From assembly GCA_015852425.1 (NCBI GenBank), contig JAAAIG010000526.1, forward strand, positions 1-27,328: a DNA stretch of 27,328 nucleotides. The letters are read 5' to 3'. Source of the DNA: Gryganskiella cystojenkinii (taxonomy: Eukaryota; Mortierellomycota; Mortierellomycetes; Mortierellales; Mortierellaceae). A model generated the notes under the pieces. It was not told where the DNA came from, ran no database searches, and saw nothing but the letters and a program-made list of their open reading frames with translations. The stretch's first letter is position 1. Each line of letters opens with the position of its first letter. A program made the position numbers and the translations under genes. Positions 17,974 to 27,328 of this stretch are shown piece by piece.

Positions 17974-20900
17974 ATGACGACCGATCAAACTACTCAACCC
18001 AGAACCGTCCGTAACGTCCATAAGCCTCTCCTCTTCGAGATTGCCTGGGAGGTAGCTAACAAAGGTAACGTATCGTCCTCCACTCCTCGTGATCCGCGCT
18101 AAAGATCCGTTTCTCGATCTAAGCAATATAGCTCCTCGAGATCTAAAAAAAAAAAAAAGGACTAGTTTCCAGCCCTTCGACCCATCGTCATCATGACCAC
18201 TTTCTAGTTGCGATTGACCTAACCAGTTCCCCTACTCTCGTTTGTACGTTTCTCGCCAACAGTTGGAGGTATCTACACTGTCCTCAAGTCCAAAGCTCCC
18301 GTCACGAGTCATGAGTATGGCGATCGCTATACCATGATCGGTCCTCTCTCTTACAAGACCGCTCCCTTGGAGGTCGAGACCTTGGAGCCCGATACGCCTG
18401 AACTCCGTTTGACTTTGGAATCAATGAAGGAGCGTGGCGTCAAGTTCTTGTACGGTCGTTGGTTGATTGAGGGCGCGCCCAAGGTTTTGCTCTTTGATAC
18501 CGGCTCAGTTTACCACAAGTTGGATGAGTGGAAGGGCGATCTCTGGAACGTGGCTGGCATTCCTTCTCCACCAAACGATCATGAGACCAACGAGGCGATT
18601 CTCTTTGGATATTTGGTTGCCTGGTTCCTTGGCGAGGTAAGGATTTCTTCTTTTTGTTCTGCAGAACTTTGTTGTTGTCGTTGATCGTGGGAGCGGAAGG
18701 AAAGACTTTGGTTTCCGGGAAGGGAGGACAAAAATGACCCCAACACAACACCGTCCTAAGTAAGCGAGCCAGACCCGAAGACCAGGGAAGTAGAAAAAAA
18801 AACAGAAAGAAAAAAAAAAGGGGGTGACGAGGACCAAGGAGGAGGTGACGACACCACAAGTCCGATCTGGGGAAAAGGTCCGATCTGAGTGATCTAAGAC
18901 GGGCTCCGACCTGGGAACAGAATATTGGAGACACACAACTCATGTTTCGAAACTTCGCTGAGGTTTCTATCTTGGTTTCGAACCAAACCCGTGGGATAAT
19001 GAGTCTAAAGCTACTTCTTCTTGATATCAACAAATGGTCAGGAGGATAATACTGAGAAGCGATAAAGAAGATAACGGGAACGAATAGATGGAAAGGCGGA
19101 AGGACGGGTTTGAATGACCCAACGACATCATCAGGTCAAAAAGAACGAAAAAAAAGAGCAGAAAAGTAGTGAGCGTTTTCCCCCTCCGCTCGGAGAAGAT
19201 TTTTTTATTTTTTCACCCAACAATCGAATTTGGTGGCGCAATTTTCTCACAGTTCCTCTTTTTGCAATTTTTTTTTTCGATTGTCCATTCTACCAAACAA
19301 ACAATAGTTCGTGTCCCACGAGCGCAAGACCGCTATCATTGCCCACTTCCACGAGTGGCTCGTCGGTGTCGGTCTCGCTCTTTGCCGCAAGCGTCACATC
19401 GATGTCACCACCATCTTCACCACTCATGCTACCCTTCTCGGTCGTTACCTCTGCGCTGGCTCTGTCGACTTCTACAACAACCTCCGCAACTTTGATGTCG
19501 ACCATGAGGCTGGCAAGCGTGGTATCTACCACCGTTACTGTATCGAGCGTGCCGCGACTCACTGCTGCGATGTCTTTACCACTGTCTCTCACATTACCGC
19601 GTACGAGGCCGAGCATTTGTTGAAACGCAAGCCCGATGGTGTTCTTCCCAATGGTTTGAATGTGGTCAAGTTCTCGGCCATGCACGAGTTCCAAAACTTG
19701 CACGCCGTTTCCAAGGAGCGAATCCATAACTTTATCCGGGGTCATTTCTATGGTCATTACGATTTCGATCTCGAGAACACTTTGTACTTCTTCACTGCCG
19801 GTCGCTACGAGTACCGTAACAAGGGTCTTGATATGTTTATTGAGTCTCTTCAGCGTAAGTTCCTCTGCTCTTTTTTTTCTTCCAATTGTTCATGAATTGA
19901 AAAGGAAAAATGGATGTGTTAACCTATTCATACTACGTTTATTAGGCCTCAACGAGAAGCTCAAGGCTTGTGGATCGCCCATGACCGTTGTCGCTTTCAT
20001 CGTGGCCCCTGCCGAGACCCACTCCTTCACCGTCGAGACCCTTAAGGGTCAGGCCGTTGTCAAGCAGCTCCAGGAGACCGTTTCGGATATTGCCAAGCGT
20101 ATGGAGACCCGTCTGTTCGAGAAGGCTGCCCGTGGTGGTGATGTCAACACGACCCAGTTTTTGACCAGCGAGGATCAAATCTTGCTCAAGCGTCGTACTT
20201 TTGCCCTCAAGCGTTCAACCCTCCCTCCCATTGTCACTCATAACATGGCCGATGATAACAACGACCCTGTTCTCGGACAATTGCGTCGATTGGGTCTTTT
20301 CAATCACCCCTCGGATCGTGTCAAGGTTGTTTTCCACCCCGAGTTCCTGAACTCGAACAACCCTCTGTTCGGTCTCGATTACGAAGAGTTCGTCCGAGGT
20401 TGCCATCTCGGTGTCTTCCCCTCCTACTATGAACCCTGGGGTTATACCCCTGCCGAGTGCACTGTCATGGGTGTCCCCTCGATTACCACCAATCTTTCAG
20501 GATTCGGATGTTTCATGGACGACAACATTGTCGACTCTTCCGAATATGGCATCTACATTGTCGACCGTCGTATGAAATCCGTCGAGGAATCGATTCAGCA
20601 ACTCTCGGATCAGATGTTGGCGTTCTGTCAAAAATCGCGCCGTCAACGTATCAACCAACGTAACCGTACAGAACGTCTTTCGGATCTTTTGGATTGGAAG
20701 CGTATGGGTCTCGAGTACATCAAGGCTCGTCAACTCGCGTTGCGTCGTGCCTACCCTGACTCGTTCGATGATGAATACTTTGGGGGAGTTGACGAGAGTT
20801 CTGGTCATGCGGTCCCCCAGGTCCTGATCCGGACCAAGGTTCCCCCTCCTCGTTCCGCACCCGGTTCCCCACGTATCCGTACCCCTCGTGAGGGATCCGA

Positions 20901-21219
20901 TAACGAATCGACGTTTGCCAACATGTCCATCCACGATCGGGAAAAGTATCTCCAATACAAGATGCAAGGGCATGATGAGGAGGATACCGATTTCCAAATC
21001 AAGATCCCCTTCCGTCGTCAGTCTACAAAGGAAAACTTGTTGGCCGAGGGCGAGTTTGATGTGACGGAGGATGATATCGAGGCCGCCCAAGAAAACATCA
21101 ACTCTGTCGGCGTCGCCGCTGCTCAGGCCCAATACAAGGATCAGATGGGTGGCCAGAACGGGTCTTTTTACAAGGCTGGAAACGGTGCCGCCACCAACGG
21201 CACCTACAAGCATGCTTAA
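17974..21219 (+). CDS. GSY1: Glycogen synthase (GT3 family)
   Basis: Four exons (17974-18064, 18263-18636, 19308-19854, 19946-21219) give 761 residues; introns are 198, 671 and 91 nt. The enzyme transfers glucose from UDP-glucose to the growing alpha-1,4-glucan in the cytosol. Visible hallmarks are KVGGIYTV (about 30-37, sugar-nucleotide site), [37 protein letters not shown] and the catalytic E-x7-E in EPWGYTPAE (Glu about 500 and 508, matching the spacing known in yeast Gsy2). The Arg cluster [13 protein letters not shown] (about 569-581) corresponds to the glucose-6-phosphate-sensing helix. The C-terminal tail contains likely phosphorylation sites, including RRQS (Ser about 697, PKA-like) and RTPREGS. 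The protein is about 55 residues longer than yeast Gsy2, mostly in this tail. C-ending codons are strongly favoured, which suggests high expression. The ATG at 17974 gives the conserved N-terminus [15 protein letters not shown]. Confidence 0.97.
18637..19307 (+). other. Unusually long (671 nt) second intron of glycogen synthase
   Basis: It begins GTAAGG after ...FLGE and ends CAATAG before FVSHERKTA. Every other intron I can define in the window is 91-248 nt. The interior contains A-rich runs near 18790-18820 and a direct repeat of GTCCGATCTG (18859-18868 and 18877-18886). A GTGACGA motif also recurs near 18825 and 18845. No open frame inside has support, and no clear C/D-box snoRNA signature is visible. 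Confidence 0.9.
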
Positions 21220-21624
21220 GAGCAAAAGAAATCAACAACAGCTTCAAACGAAAACCAACATAGTCATTTGTCTCAATTTGTAAAATATATCCCCAATTTC
21301 AAGGCCATACAACAGTCTGAACAAGAGGCAGTAGTTTGAACAAGAGAGCAGCATTGTTTTTAGGGCGGTAAAAAAGGAAAAGTATGAAAGACTAATGTAG
21401 AAGAAAAACGGGCAAAAATGCGAACAGAAGAAAGTAGAGTACAAGTGTGGTATGTAGATGGGCGGCGAAGATTTCCGCCTATTATAGTTTTGATCGGCTG
21501 ATGAGTTGGATGAGAATGACGGAAGGATGAAGTCGAAAGCAAAGTAAAGGTAAACAAAAAAAGAGCTTCATCTTTTTCTATCATTCACTTTTGTCGTCAA
21601 ATCTGAGTCGTACGAGGATTATTC
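21220..21624. other. Intergenic space between convergent glycogen synthase and bZIP genes
   Basis: About 405 nt of A/G-rich non-coding sequence must hold both 3' untranslated regions. No perfect AATAAA is evident on either strand within the first 100 nt of each stop. Nothing else is seen. Confidence 0.5.
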
Positions 21625-23691
21625 CTAGTATCGTCCGTTGACTTGAGCTTGACTGGGCGATGCATTGGGAGTGATGTCTTGCATCATCGACATGGGGCGT
21701 CCACCGCCGATGGGGGCCATCGAAGGAGGTGGTACTCCGTTCTGCATACTTGCGGTAGGTCCTTGTTGATATTGTGGTTGCTGTTGAGGATGAGGGGGCA
21801 TGGGTCCTCTATGTTGGGGTCCGAGTCCAGGTCCAGGTCGTCCTTGCATCTGTTGTTGAGCGTGCGGTTGGCGTCCATGTTGACCCATTGGGTGACCCTG
21901 AGGTCCCGGCATGCTGATTGAATCCGCATAGACTCCGTTGGCCTGCGCCACAGGACAGTCCTTATGCGCGAGTAACAATGCCTTCAAATGAATGATCTCG
22001 TCCCGAAGAGCAACCGTCTGTGCCTGCAAATGCTCATTGTCTGTGGAGAGATATTCGACCTTGGCTTGCAGATTCGACAACCATTGCTTCTTTCGCTGCC
22101 GGCATTTGAGCGCCGCTAAGAGTATGCGAGAAACAGGAGGAAGACATGTGTCAAAAATACATACCTCGATGTATAGCAACATGTTCAATTAGGGGATCTT
22201 GCCATCGGCTTACCTTGACGATTGCGCTCCAAAAAGTTTTTTCTCTTTTCTTCTTCGTCAACCTTCTCGTCTCCAGTTCCTGTCACACCTTGACCCGTAG
22301 CCTGCCTCTTGTTACTACCAGACTCAGAACCTTGGCCGTTCTTTCCCGACTTGTCAGAAATCTCAGAGTCCTCACTGTCCTCCGTCTCGGCACGGCTACG
22401 ACGATTGACTCGACGCACAAACGTGGGCTCACCTCCTCCGTTTTGGTGACCCTGGGACATGCTGGCCATACCAGGATGATGCTGTTGCTGTGAGTGGTGT
22501 TGTTGCTGGTGTCCGTTGTGATGGGGTCCAGATTGTTGCTGTTGAGAGTGTATGTGTTGAGGATGTGATTGTGGGTTAGACTGAGGGCCATGAGGATGAG
22601 GATGAGGATGCTGACCGAGAGGAGCACTTCCGTTGTTCGAGTCCGCGCTTTCCCTCTTGATCCAATGTTCCCTATGCGCAGCCTGCGCCTGACTGAGAAG
22701 GTGGAGATTTCCGTATCCGTTCATATCAGAATGGGGTTGACCATGATGCTGTCCTTGTGCCGATGATGCTGGAGGCATATACCGGTCGCTTGGATGATGA
22801 GAGTACTGTTGCTGTTGAGGAGGTTGTGGTTGTTGCATTTGCTGCTGGTGAGACCGAGGAGGTCCAAGATGCTGCTGCATATGTGGATGTGCTGGGGCAG
22901 GCGGCTGAGATTGGTTGTAGCCAGGGGCAGGAGGGTATGATTCCGAAGTGTTGTTGTTATTGCTGTTGCTATGGGCAGGAAGAGGTGCTGCCTGAGAAGG
23001 AGCTGGGAGGGGACCAGGCACATTTGCAAAACCATTGTTCACCAAGACGGCGGCCATAGAGTTAGGCACAGGTGGAGGGAAAGATCCGATGGGAAGAGGT
23101 AAGGATGCAGTATCCTTTTCAAATACAATAGGGTTCTGAGGTCCTTCCAACATGGAAGGTGAAAGAGGTCCCATACGAAGGGATTGAGCATCCCATCCAA
23201 ACTGGTCCGTGCCAGGGGCGAGTCGTCCAGACATGGAGGCAATTGATGGAAGAACAGGCTTGGGCGTCTCGACCTTGGATCCTGCACCCGCTACTCCAGC
23301 GCCACCGGCGCCTCCTGATCCTGTCTTGTCCGAGGCGCCTGAAAAGCTTTGTTCGAATGGGTTGGGCTCCTGGTCCAGCTTGGAGGATGCCTGGAGGTAT
23401 CTCATGGGACTACCGCCATGGATGGGTGCGACAATTGCCTCGGTCTTGACTCCATCTGCGGCAGTGGCGATGATATAGGGAACCGAGTTGGTCGGGGAAG
23501 GTAACAAGTCTAAAGAATATGTTTGATCGATCAGTGCTCAATAAACGTCATACTTTTTTTCTTTTCCTGCGAGTGAGATGCGTGCATCGGCAAAGGATAC
23601 CAAGTAAGCAAATTTCCTTACCCATGTTAGCCTTACGAGATGCTTCGCTGCCGGGAGCAAGGTCTCCGGATAACGATCCGACAGTCGTCAT
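21625..23691 (-). CDS. atf1: Atf1/ATF-CREB-type bZIP transcription factor
   Basis: Three exons on the minus strand (23691-23622, 23509-22214, 22115-21625) give 618 residues; introns are 112 nt (GTAAGG...TTTAG) and 98 nt (GTAAGC...CTTAG). The second intron interrupts the basic region, and splicing restores FLERNRQAALKCRQRKKQWL (ending about 470). This contains N-x2-A-A-x2-C-R, the DNA-contacting signature of the ATF/CREB group that binds TGACGTCA. The leucine zipper follows to about 510. Near residue 73 is NPFEQSFS, which resembles the short N-terminal homology block of fungal Atf1/AtfA proteins. Ser-Pro sites (for example GGSPMR, LSPSM) are candidates for stress MAP kinase (Sty1/Hog1 class) phosphorylation. 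Long Gln/His/Pro-rich segments (about 160-400 and the C-terminus) look like activation domains. Atf1 proteins control oxidative and osmotic stress responses, spore traits and carbon-reserve genes in other fungi. Confidence 0.93.
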
Positions 23692-24673
23692 TCCTTATAT
23701 GTGCTTTTTGCGTGTTTTTCTGGTATATGCGATGCTGCTCCGTGAGTCGTGCGGTGCGATCACTTGCAGAGAGTTCGAATGGTTGTGATATACACGAAAA
23801 AAAAGAACGGAGACCAAAGTTCGGATGAAAGCCCTTTCGATCGCTAAAGGGAGTTCGTCTACAGAATGGGTTGAATCAGAGAATAGGAGAGAAGAGACTG
23901 TTAGAAAAACGAAACGGTCAGTTATGTGGTTTTTTTTAATGTCGCCCCAGACGGCAAAAAAGTTGCAAGGCATCTAGCACGCTGTCTGCAGATAATCTCC
24001 TCTTCGCACACGTTACTGCCAGATTGGCTCTCTCCAATCAAATTGTCATCGGTCCCGCCGTTATACAATTCTTCTCTACCAAACAGAGAACACAAAAAAG
24101 GAGATCCATTTTATCCGCCCGAGACCATAGAGGTCTCTTGTGCGGTGGAGCCGGGAAGGGAAAATAAGAAGAGTGGTGTGACCTGGCCAGACATGAACCA
24201 CTGATAGGCGAATGAGGAGGTGGTCGGGATGGTTGTTCTTTTTGGACAACATGGCAGAGAAGGAAAAAAAGGGTTGGCCACCAGACACCATGCAAATCAC
24301 ACACCATCTCCTATCATAACACAGGGACGAGCACAAGCCGCCGATATCCAAAGAAAAAACGCAAGAACAAATGAGAGCAAAGAGAGACGAATACAAGGCA
24401 ACGCACCGCAAGCACAAACAGAGGACTTCACTCGAACATAAATACAGACACATCCACACTGACGCATTTTGGCAGACACGGACACACAACCGACCGACAG
24501 AGTGCAGAGAGCCTGCTGAGCCGGTGAAAAAAGAGACGCAGGCGGGAGAATAACCGAACAGGCGGTGTGACGCACAAGGGGAAGGACTGCAGCATGAAAA
24601 AAAGGCAAGGGAACAAAGGGAAAACGAAAACAGACATACAACAGACACGCACCCACGCGCACAAAAGGAGAGA

Positions 24674-24675
<2 letters not shown>

Positions 24676-24730
<55 letters not shown>
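24676..24730. repeat. (GA)n/(CT)n microsatellite, 55 nt uninterrupted
   Basis: Pure alternating G and A over 55 nt, flanked by imperfect extensions (about 24668-24738). On the strand of the atf1-like gene it reads (CT)n, about 1 kb before that gene's start. It is likely length-variable between isolates. Confidence 0.95.
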
Positions 24731-24738
<8 letters not shown>

Positions 24739-25742
24739 GCGAAGAATGATAACGCAAAAATGGGATGAACGTCAGGAGTTTCTGGTTGTATGGCGAGGAT
24801 GATACATGAGGAGAGGAGAGGTAACGACAGCTTGCTTCAGGTAGCTCTGCGCCTAGTAGTCCGTCCCTCAATGGATGTGTACAAACAAGTGCCTTGTGCC
24901 CCCATAGCTCTAGTCTAGTGAATAGAGCCGAGAGCAGGGCATGAGAGAAAATGCAAAAGGTACGAAAAGGAGGGAGGTAGCAGTTGGTGATGACCAATCG
25001 ACTGAATTGTTTTGGAGAGGACAGGACAGGAATTGCCTACCTTTTTTGTCTGATTGGTGGATGTGAAGGAGGGGGATGACGACGATGACGACCGTTGGGG
25101 GAAGACGGGAATGATGTCGATGACGAGGATGATGCCGTTTCCAGGTGGGTAGCGTGGATTGGTTGCAGAGAAATGAAGGGGTCTGTCGTGGGCGAGTATT
25201 GGAGGGAAGGAAAAAAAGAGAAAAGAAAAAAAAAAAGGGAAACACCGAAGGCAAAAAAATGACCTACAAAATGATGTCATTTTTGTTATTGGGGTGCTGC
25301 ACGAAAATGTGCTCTGCTTTTGCTGCTGCTGCGAACTCCACACACTTTGCACCACACGCCTTTTTGAACAGAGAACCACTTTTCTTCTCCGAAAGCTCTC
25401 TCTCTCGAGTTCTCTTCTACGGCCGTTAATTTCTGGACCCTTCCTCTCTCTTTCCCTCTCTTTTTGTTGGTTCCTACATCTGCAGCTTGGTGCCCAGGGC
25501 ATAAAAATGAATAAATAAGGGCAGCAATCAAGTACTTTTTTTATGTTCTGACAGCAAAAGGGAGCTCTTGGTTGGCAATCTTGTTAAAAGTGGACCTGTG
25601 AACAATAAAATGCTTGTCTGTTCCGAAAGGTTTGGAGCAAGAAGCCCAGGAAGCAAGCGGCTGCAGAGAGAGAACATTTTTGATACCACCCCTTTTTTTC
25701 GGCCGCAAGACAAATGTGATTGGTCAGAGAGCAAGATCAATC

Positions 25743-25748
25743 ACGTCA
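25743..25748. promoter_or_regulatory. CRE half site (ACGTCA) about 250 bp before the nucleolin-like gene
   Basis: ATCACGTCAC contains the ATF/CREB core ACGTCA. A full palindromic TGACGTCA was not found in the upstream region; TGATGTCA at 25272-25279 is the nearest relative. This is a motif-level call only. Confidence 0.25.
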
Positions 25749-25844
25749 CAGATGCTGGGAGAGGTCTTCCTCTAACGTATGTGCTGCATGCGTCTGTCTC
25801 CATCATAACTGTTGTTTATTTCAGTGGCTGGAGCATGACTGCCC

Positions 25845-25860
25845 TTTTTTTTTTTTTTTT
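25845..25860 (+). repeat. Poly-T tract (16 nt)
   Basis: Sixteen T in a row, 140 bp before the nucleolin-like start, possibly a nucleosome-excluding promoter element as poly(dA:dT) is in yeasts. Confidence 0.8.
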
Positions 25861-25999
25861 GCCTTCGAGGCCTCCTTTGGGAACAGGGCAGGTACAGCGA
25901 GTGCAAAGAACGAATAAAGGGATTCTTCCAGTGTGCATCCATTTGCTTCTTTCACTTTTCCTTTCCCTCCATTCCCCCCTCATCTTAAACATATTCAAA

Positions 26000-27328
26000 A
26001 TGGCAAAGGCTGTCGCTGCTAAGGTCTCCAAGAAGGACAACAAGGTCTCCAAGAAGGAGAAGAAGGTCGTCGACTCATCTGACTCCTCATCCTCCGATTC
26101 CGACTCCTCTTCCTCCTCTTCCTCCTCTTCTGACTCTTCCTCTGACTCTGACTCTTCCGACTCCGAGTCCGAGAAGGAGGAGGAGAAGCCTTTGTTGGCT
26201 GTTGTTGCCGAGAAGAAGGCCGAGGTCAAGAAGGCCGAGTCCTCTGACTCTGACTCCTCTGATTCCTCTGACTCTGACTCTTCCGACTCTGAGTCCGAGA
26301 AGGAGGAGGAGGCCCCCAAGAAGGTCGAGAAGAAGGCCGAGAAGAAGGTCGAGGAGAAGAAGGCCGAGTCCTCTTCTGACTCTGACTCTTCCTCGTCTTC
26401 CTCCGATTCCTCTTCTGACTCTGACAGCTCTTCTGATTCTGACTCTGACGATGAGAAGGAGGACAAGAAGGCCGACAACAAGCGCAAGGCCGAGACTGAG
26501 GAGACCCCTGTCAAGAAGGTCAAGGCTGACGAGTCTGTCGCCGCTGCCCCCGCTGCCGATGGTGCTTCCACCACTGTCTTTGTCGGTGGTCTCTCCTGGA
26601 ACGTCGATAACGACTGGCTCCGCTCCGAGTTCGCCGAGGTTGGCGAGATTGCCGATGTCCGTGTCATCACTGACCGTGACTCCCAGCGCTCTAAGGGGTA
26701 AGCTTCATTTATATATTGTCCCCCTTAATGTCCATTGGTTGGATATCTTTCTTAGCATCGCATTAATTAACTCTTTTCTCTCTCTCTCCCTCTCTCTCTC
26801 TCTCTTTATCCACAATAGATACGGTTACGTCGAGTTCACCACTGCCGAGAGCGCCCAGGCTGCTTTGGCTCTTGCTGGCAAGGAGATCGATGGCCGTGCC
26901 ATCCGTGTCGATATCTCCGAGGCTCGCCCCAAGAAGGAGGCTGGTGCCAAGAACTTCTCCAACACCCCCACCGGTGAGGCTACCGATACTCTCTTCATCG
27001 GCAACTTGTCTTTCACCGCCACCGAGGATGATATCCGTGGTGCCTTCGCCGAGTGCGGAGAGATTCTTTCCATTCGCTTGCCTACCGACCGTGAGTCTGG
27101 TCAGCCCAAGGGTTTCGGTTACATCCAGTTCTCTTCCCTTGAGGAGGCCAAGGCCGCCATTGCCTGGAACGGTTCCGATCTCGCCGGACGTCCCTGCCGT
27201 TTGGATTACGCCGGCAAGAAGCCCGAGCGTGCTGAGGGCTCTGGTTTCGGTGGTGGTGGACGTGGTGGTCGTGGCGGTGCCCGTGGTGGTCGTGGTGGTT
27301 TCGGTGGTGATCGTGGTGGTCGCGGCGG
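26000..27328 (+). CDS. NSR1: Nucleolin/Gar2/Nsr1-like nucleolar protein (3' end beyond window)
   Basis: Exons 26000-26697 and 26819-27328 (continuing off the right edge) give at least 402 residues; the 121-nt intron (GTAAGC...AATAG) has a (CT)n polypyrimidine tract. Residues 1-190 alternate Ser/Asp/Glu-rich acidic blocks (DSDSSDSESEKEEE occurs twice) with Lys-rich basic blocks. This layout is typical of CK2-phosphorylated nucleolar proteins and also resembles Nopp140/Srp40. RRM1 starts at TTVFVGGLSW (191) with RNP1-like KGYGYVEF (about 232-239). RRM2 starts at DTLFIGNLSF (about 289) with KGFGYIQF (about 330-337). From about residue 373 an RGG/GGF domain begins and is cut by the window. This order (acidic, two RRMs, RGG) is that of yeast Nsr1 and S. 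pombe Gar2, which act in rRNA processing and 40S assembly. C-ending codons are very strongly preferred, as expected for a highly expressed gene. Confidence 0.93.
26771..26807 (+). repeat. (CT)n polypyrimidine tract inside the nucleolin intron
   Basis: A nearly pure CT dinucleotide run lies 11-48 nt before the 3' splice site of the only intron seen in this gene. It is a microsatellite and also an unusually long polypyrimidine tract. Confidence 0.8.

Larger units (their letters stand above)
23692..25999. other. Divergent 2.3-kb upstream region between atf1-like and nucleolin-like genes
   Basis: The largest gene-free region in the window. It contains a 55-nt (GA)n microsatellite, CRE-like half sites (ACGTCA at 24769-24774 and 25743-25748, and TGATGTCA at 25272-25279), a 16-nt poly-T at 25845-25860 and a pyrimidine leader before 26000. 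A minus-strand frame beginning with ATG at 25280 has a hydrophobic start and ends at a possible splice donor near 25046. It might be a leader exon or short gene, but the evidence is weak. Other frames are low-complexity shadows of the CT/GA tracts. Confidence 0.55.

Noticed and set aside
18960..19020. Minus-strand tRNA-like B-box (GGTTCGAAACC) with a possible T-arm
   Set aside because: No matching acceptor stem, A-box or anticodon arm at the right distance; it lies within the glycogen synthase intron and looks coincidental.
18440..19033. 197-codon minus-strand frame across glycogen synthase exon 2 and intron 2
   Set aside because: Overlaps a confirmed exon in antisense and is low complexity in the intron part.
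20497..21225. 242-codon minus-strand frame over glycogen synthase
   Set aside because: Antisense shadow caused by the strong codon bias of the glycogen synthase exon.
24428..24997. 189-codon minus-strand frame over the (GA)n tract
   Set aside because: Its long Leu-Ser run is just the translation of the CT microsatellite.
25816..26670. 284-codon minus-strand frame rich in Ser and Glu
   Set aside because: Antisense of the repetitive acidic region of the nucleolin-like gene; the plus strand has the RRMs and a splice-consistent model.

Overview
The window is nuclear DNA from a filamentous fungus. Coding sequence is broken by short GT...AG introns (mostly 90-150 nt, with 5' sites such as GTAAGT or GTAAGC). 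Start codons sit behind long pyrimidine-rich leaders, and the proteins are typically fungal. An early-diverging lineage such as Mortierellomycotina fits the introns, the C-ending codon preference and a trypsin-type protease remnant. That placement is inference; nothing here proves the genus. There is no sign of bacterial, viral or plasmid DNA, CRISPR, rRNA or a convincing tRNA.

Layout. The left 2 kb holds a possible 3' gene end (1-75), a 48-residue mini-gene joining a signal peptide to the last ~20 residues of a trypsin-like protease (366-512), and gene-free DNA with a perfect 20-21 bp hairpin. Then come: a spliced, largely disordered membrane protein of unknown function (2004-5539, +); a convergent mitochondrial-targeted protein (5684-6969, -); a secreted double-psi beta-barrel (RlpA/expansin-like) protein (7876-8630, -); the spliceosomal kinase PRP4 (10250-13421, +); a convergent family-8 glycosyltransferase (13518-14925, -); a small secreted cysteine-rich peptide (16164-16361, +); glycogen synthase (17974-21219, +); an Atf1/ATF-CREB bZIP regulator (21625-23691, -); and a nucleolin/Gar2-like protein (26000 to beyond the right edge, +).

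All splice models were built by hand, requiring GT...AG ends, phase continuity and a sensible protein across each junction. The exon sums of every completed multi-exon model are multiples of three.

How the genes relate. There is no obvious secondary-metabolite cluster or defence system. Two carbohydrate enzymes (GT8 and glycogen synthase) lie within about 3 kb, and a stress-type bZIP lies next to glycogen synthase. Glycogen synthesis and ATF-type stress control are linked in other fungi, so this is a modest functional neighbourhood, but chance is possible. PRP4 and nucleolin are housekeeping RNA-biology genes. The observations most worth a second look are the trypsin mini-gene, the hairpin, the unknown membrane protein, the unknown mitochondrial protein, the stop-free 99-nt intron in PRP4, the cysteine-rich peptide and the 671-nt intron in glycogen synthase. 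I did not find a clearly new multi-gene system.
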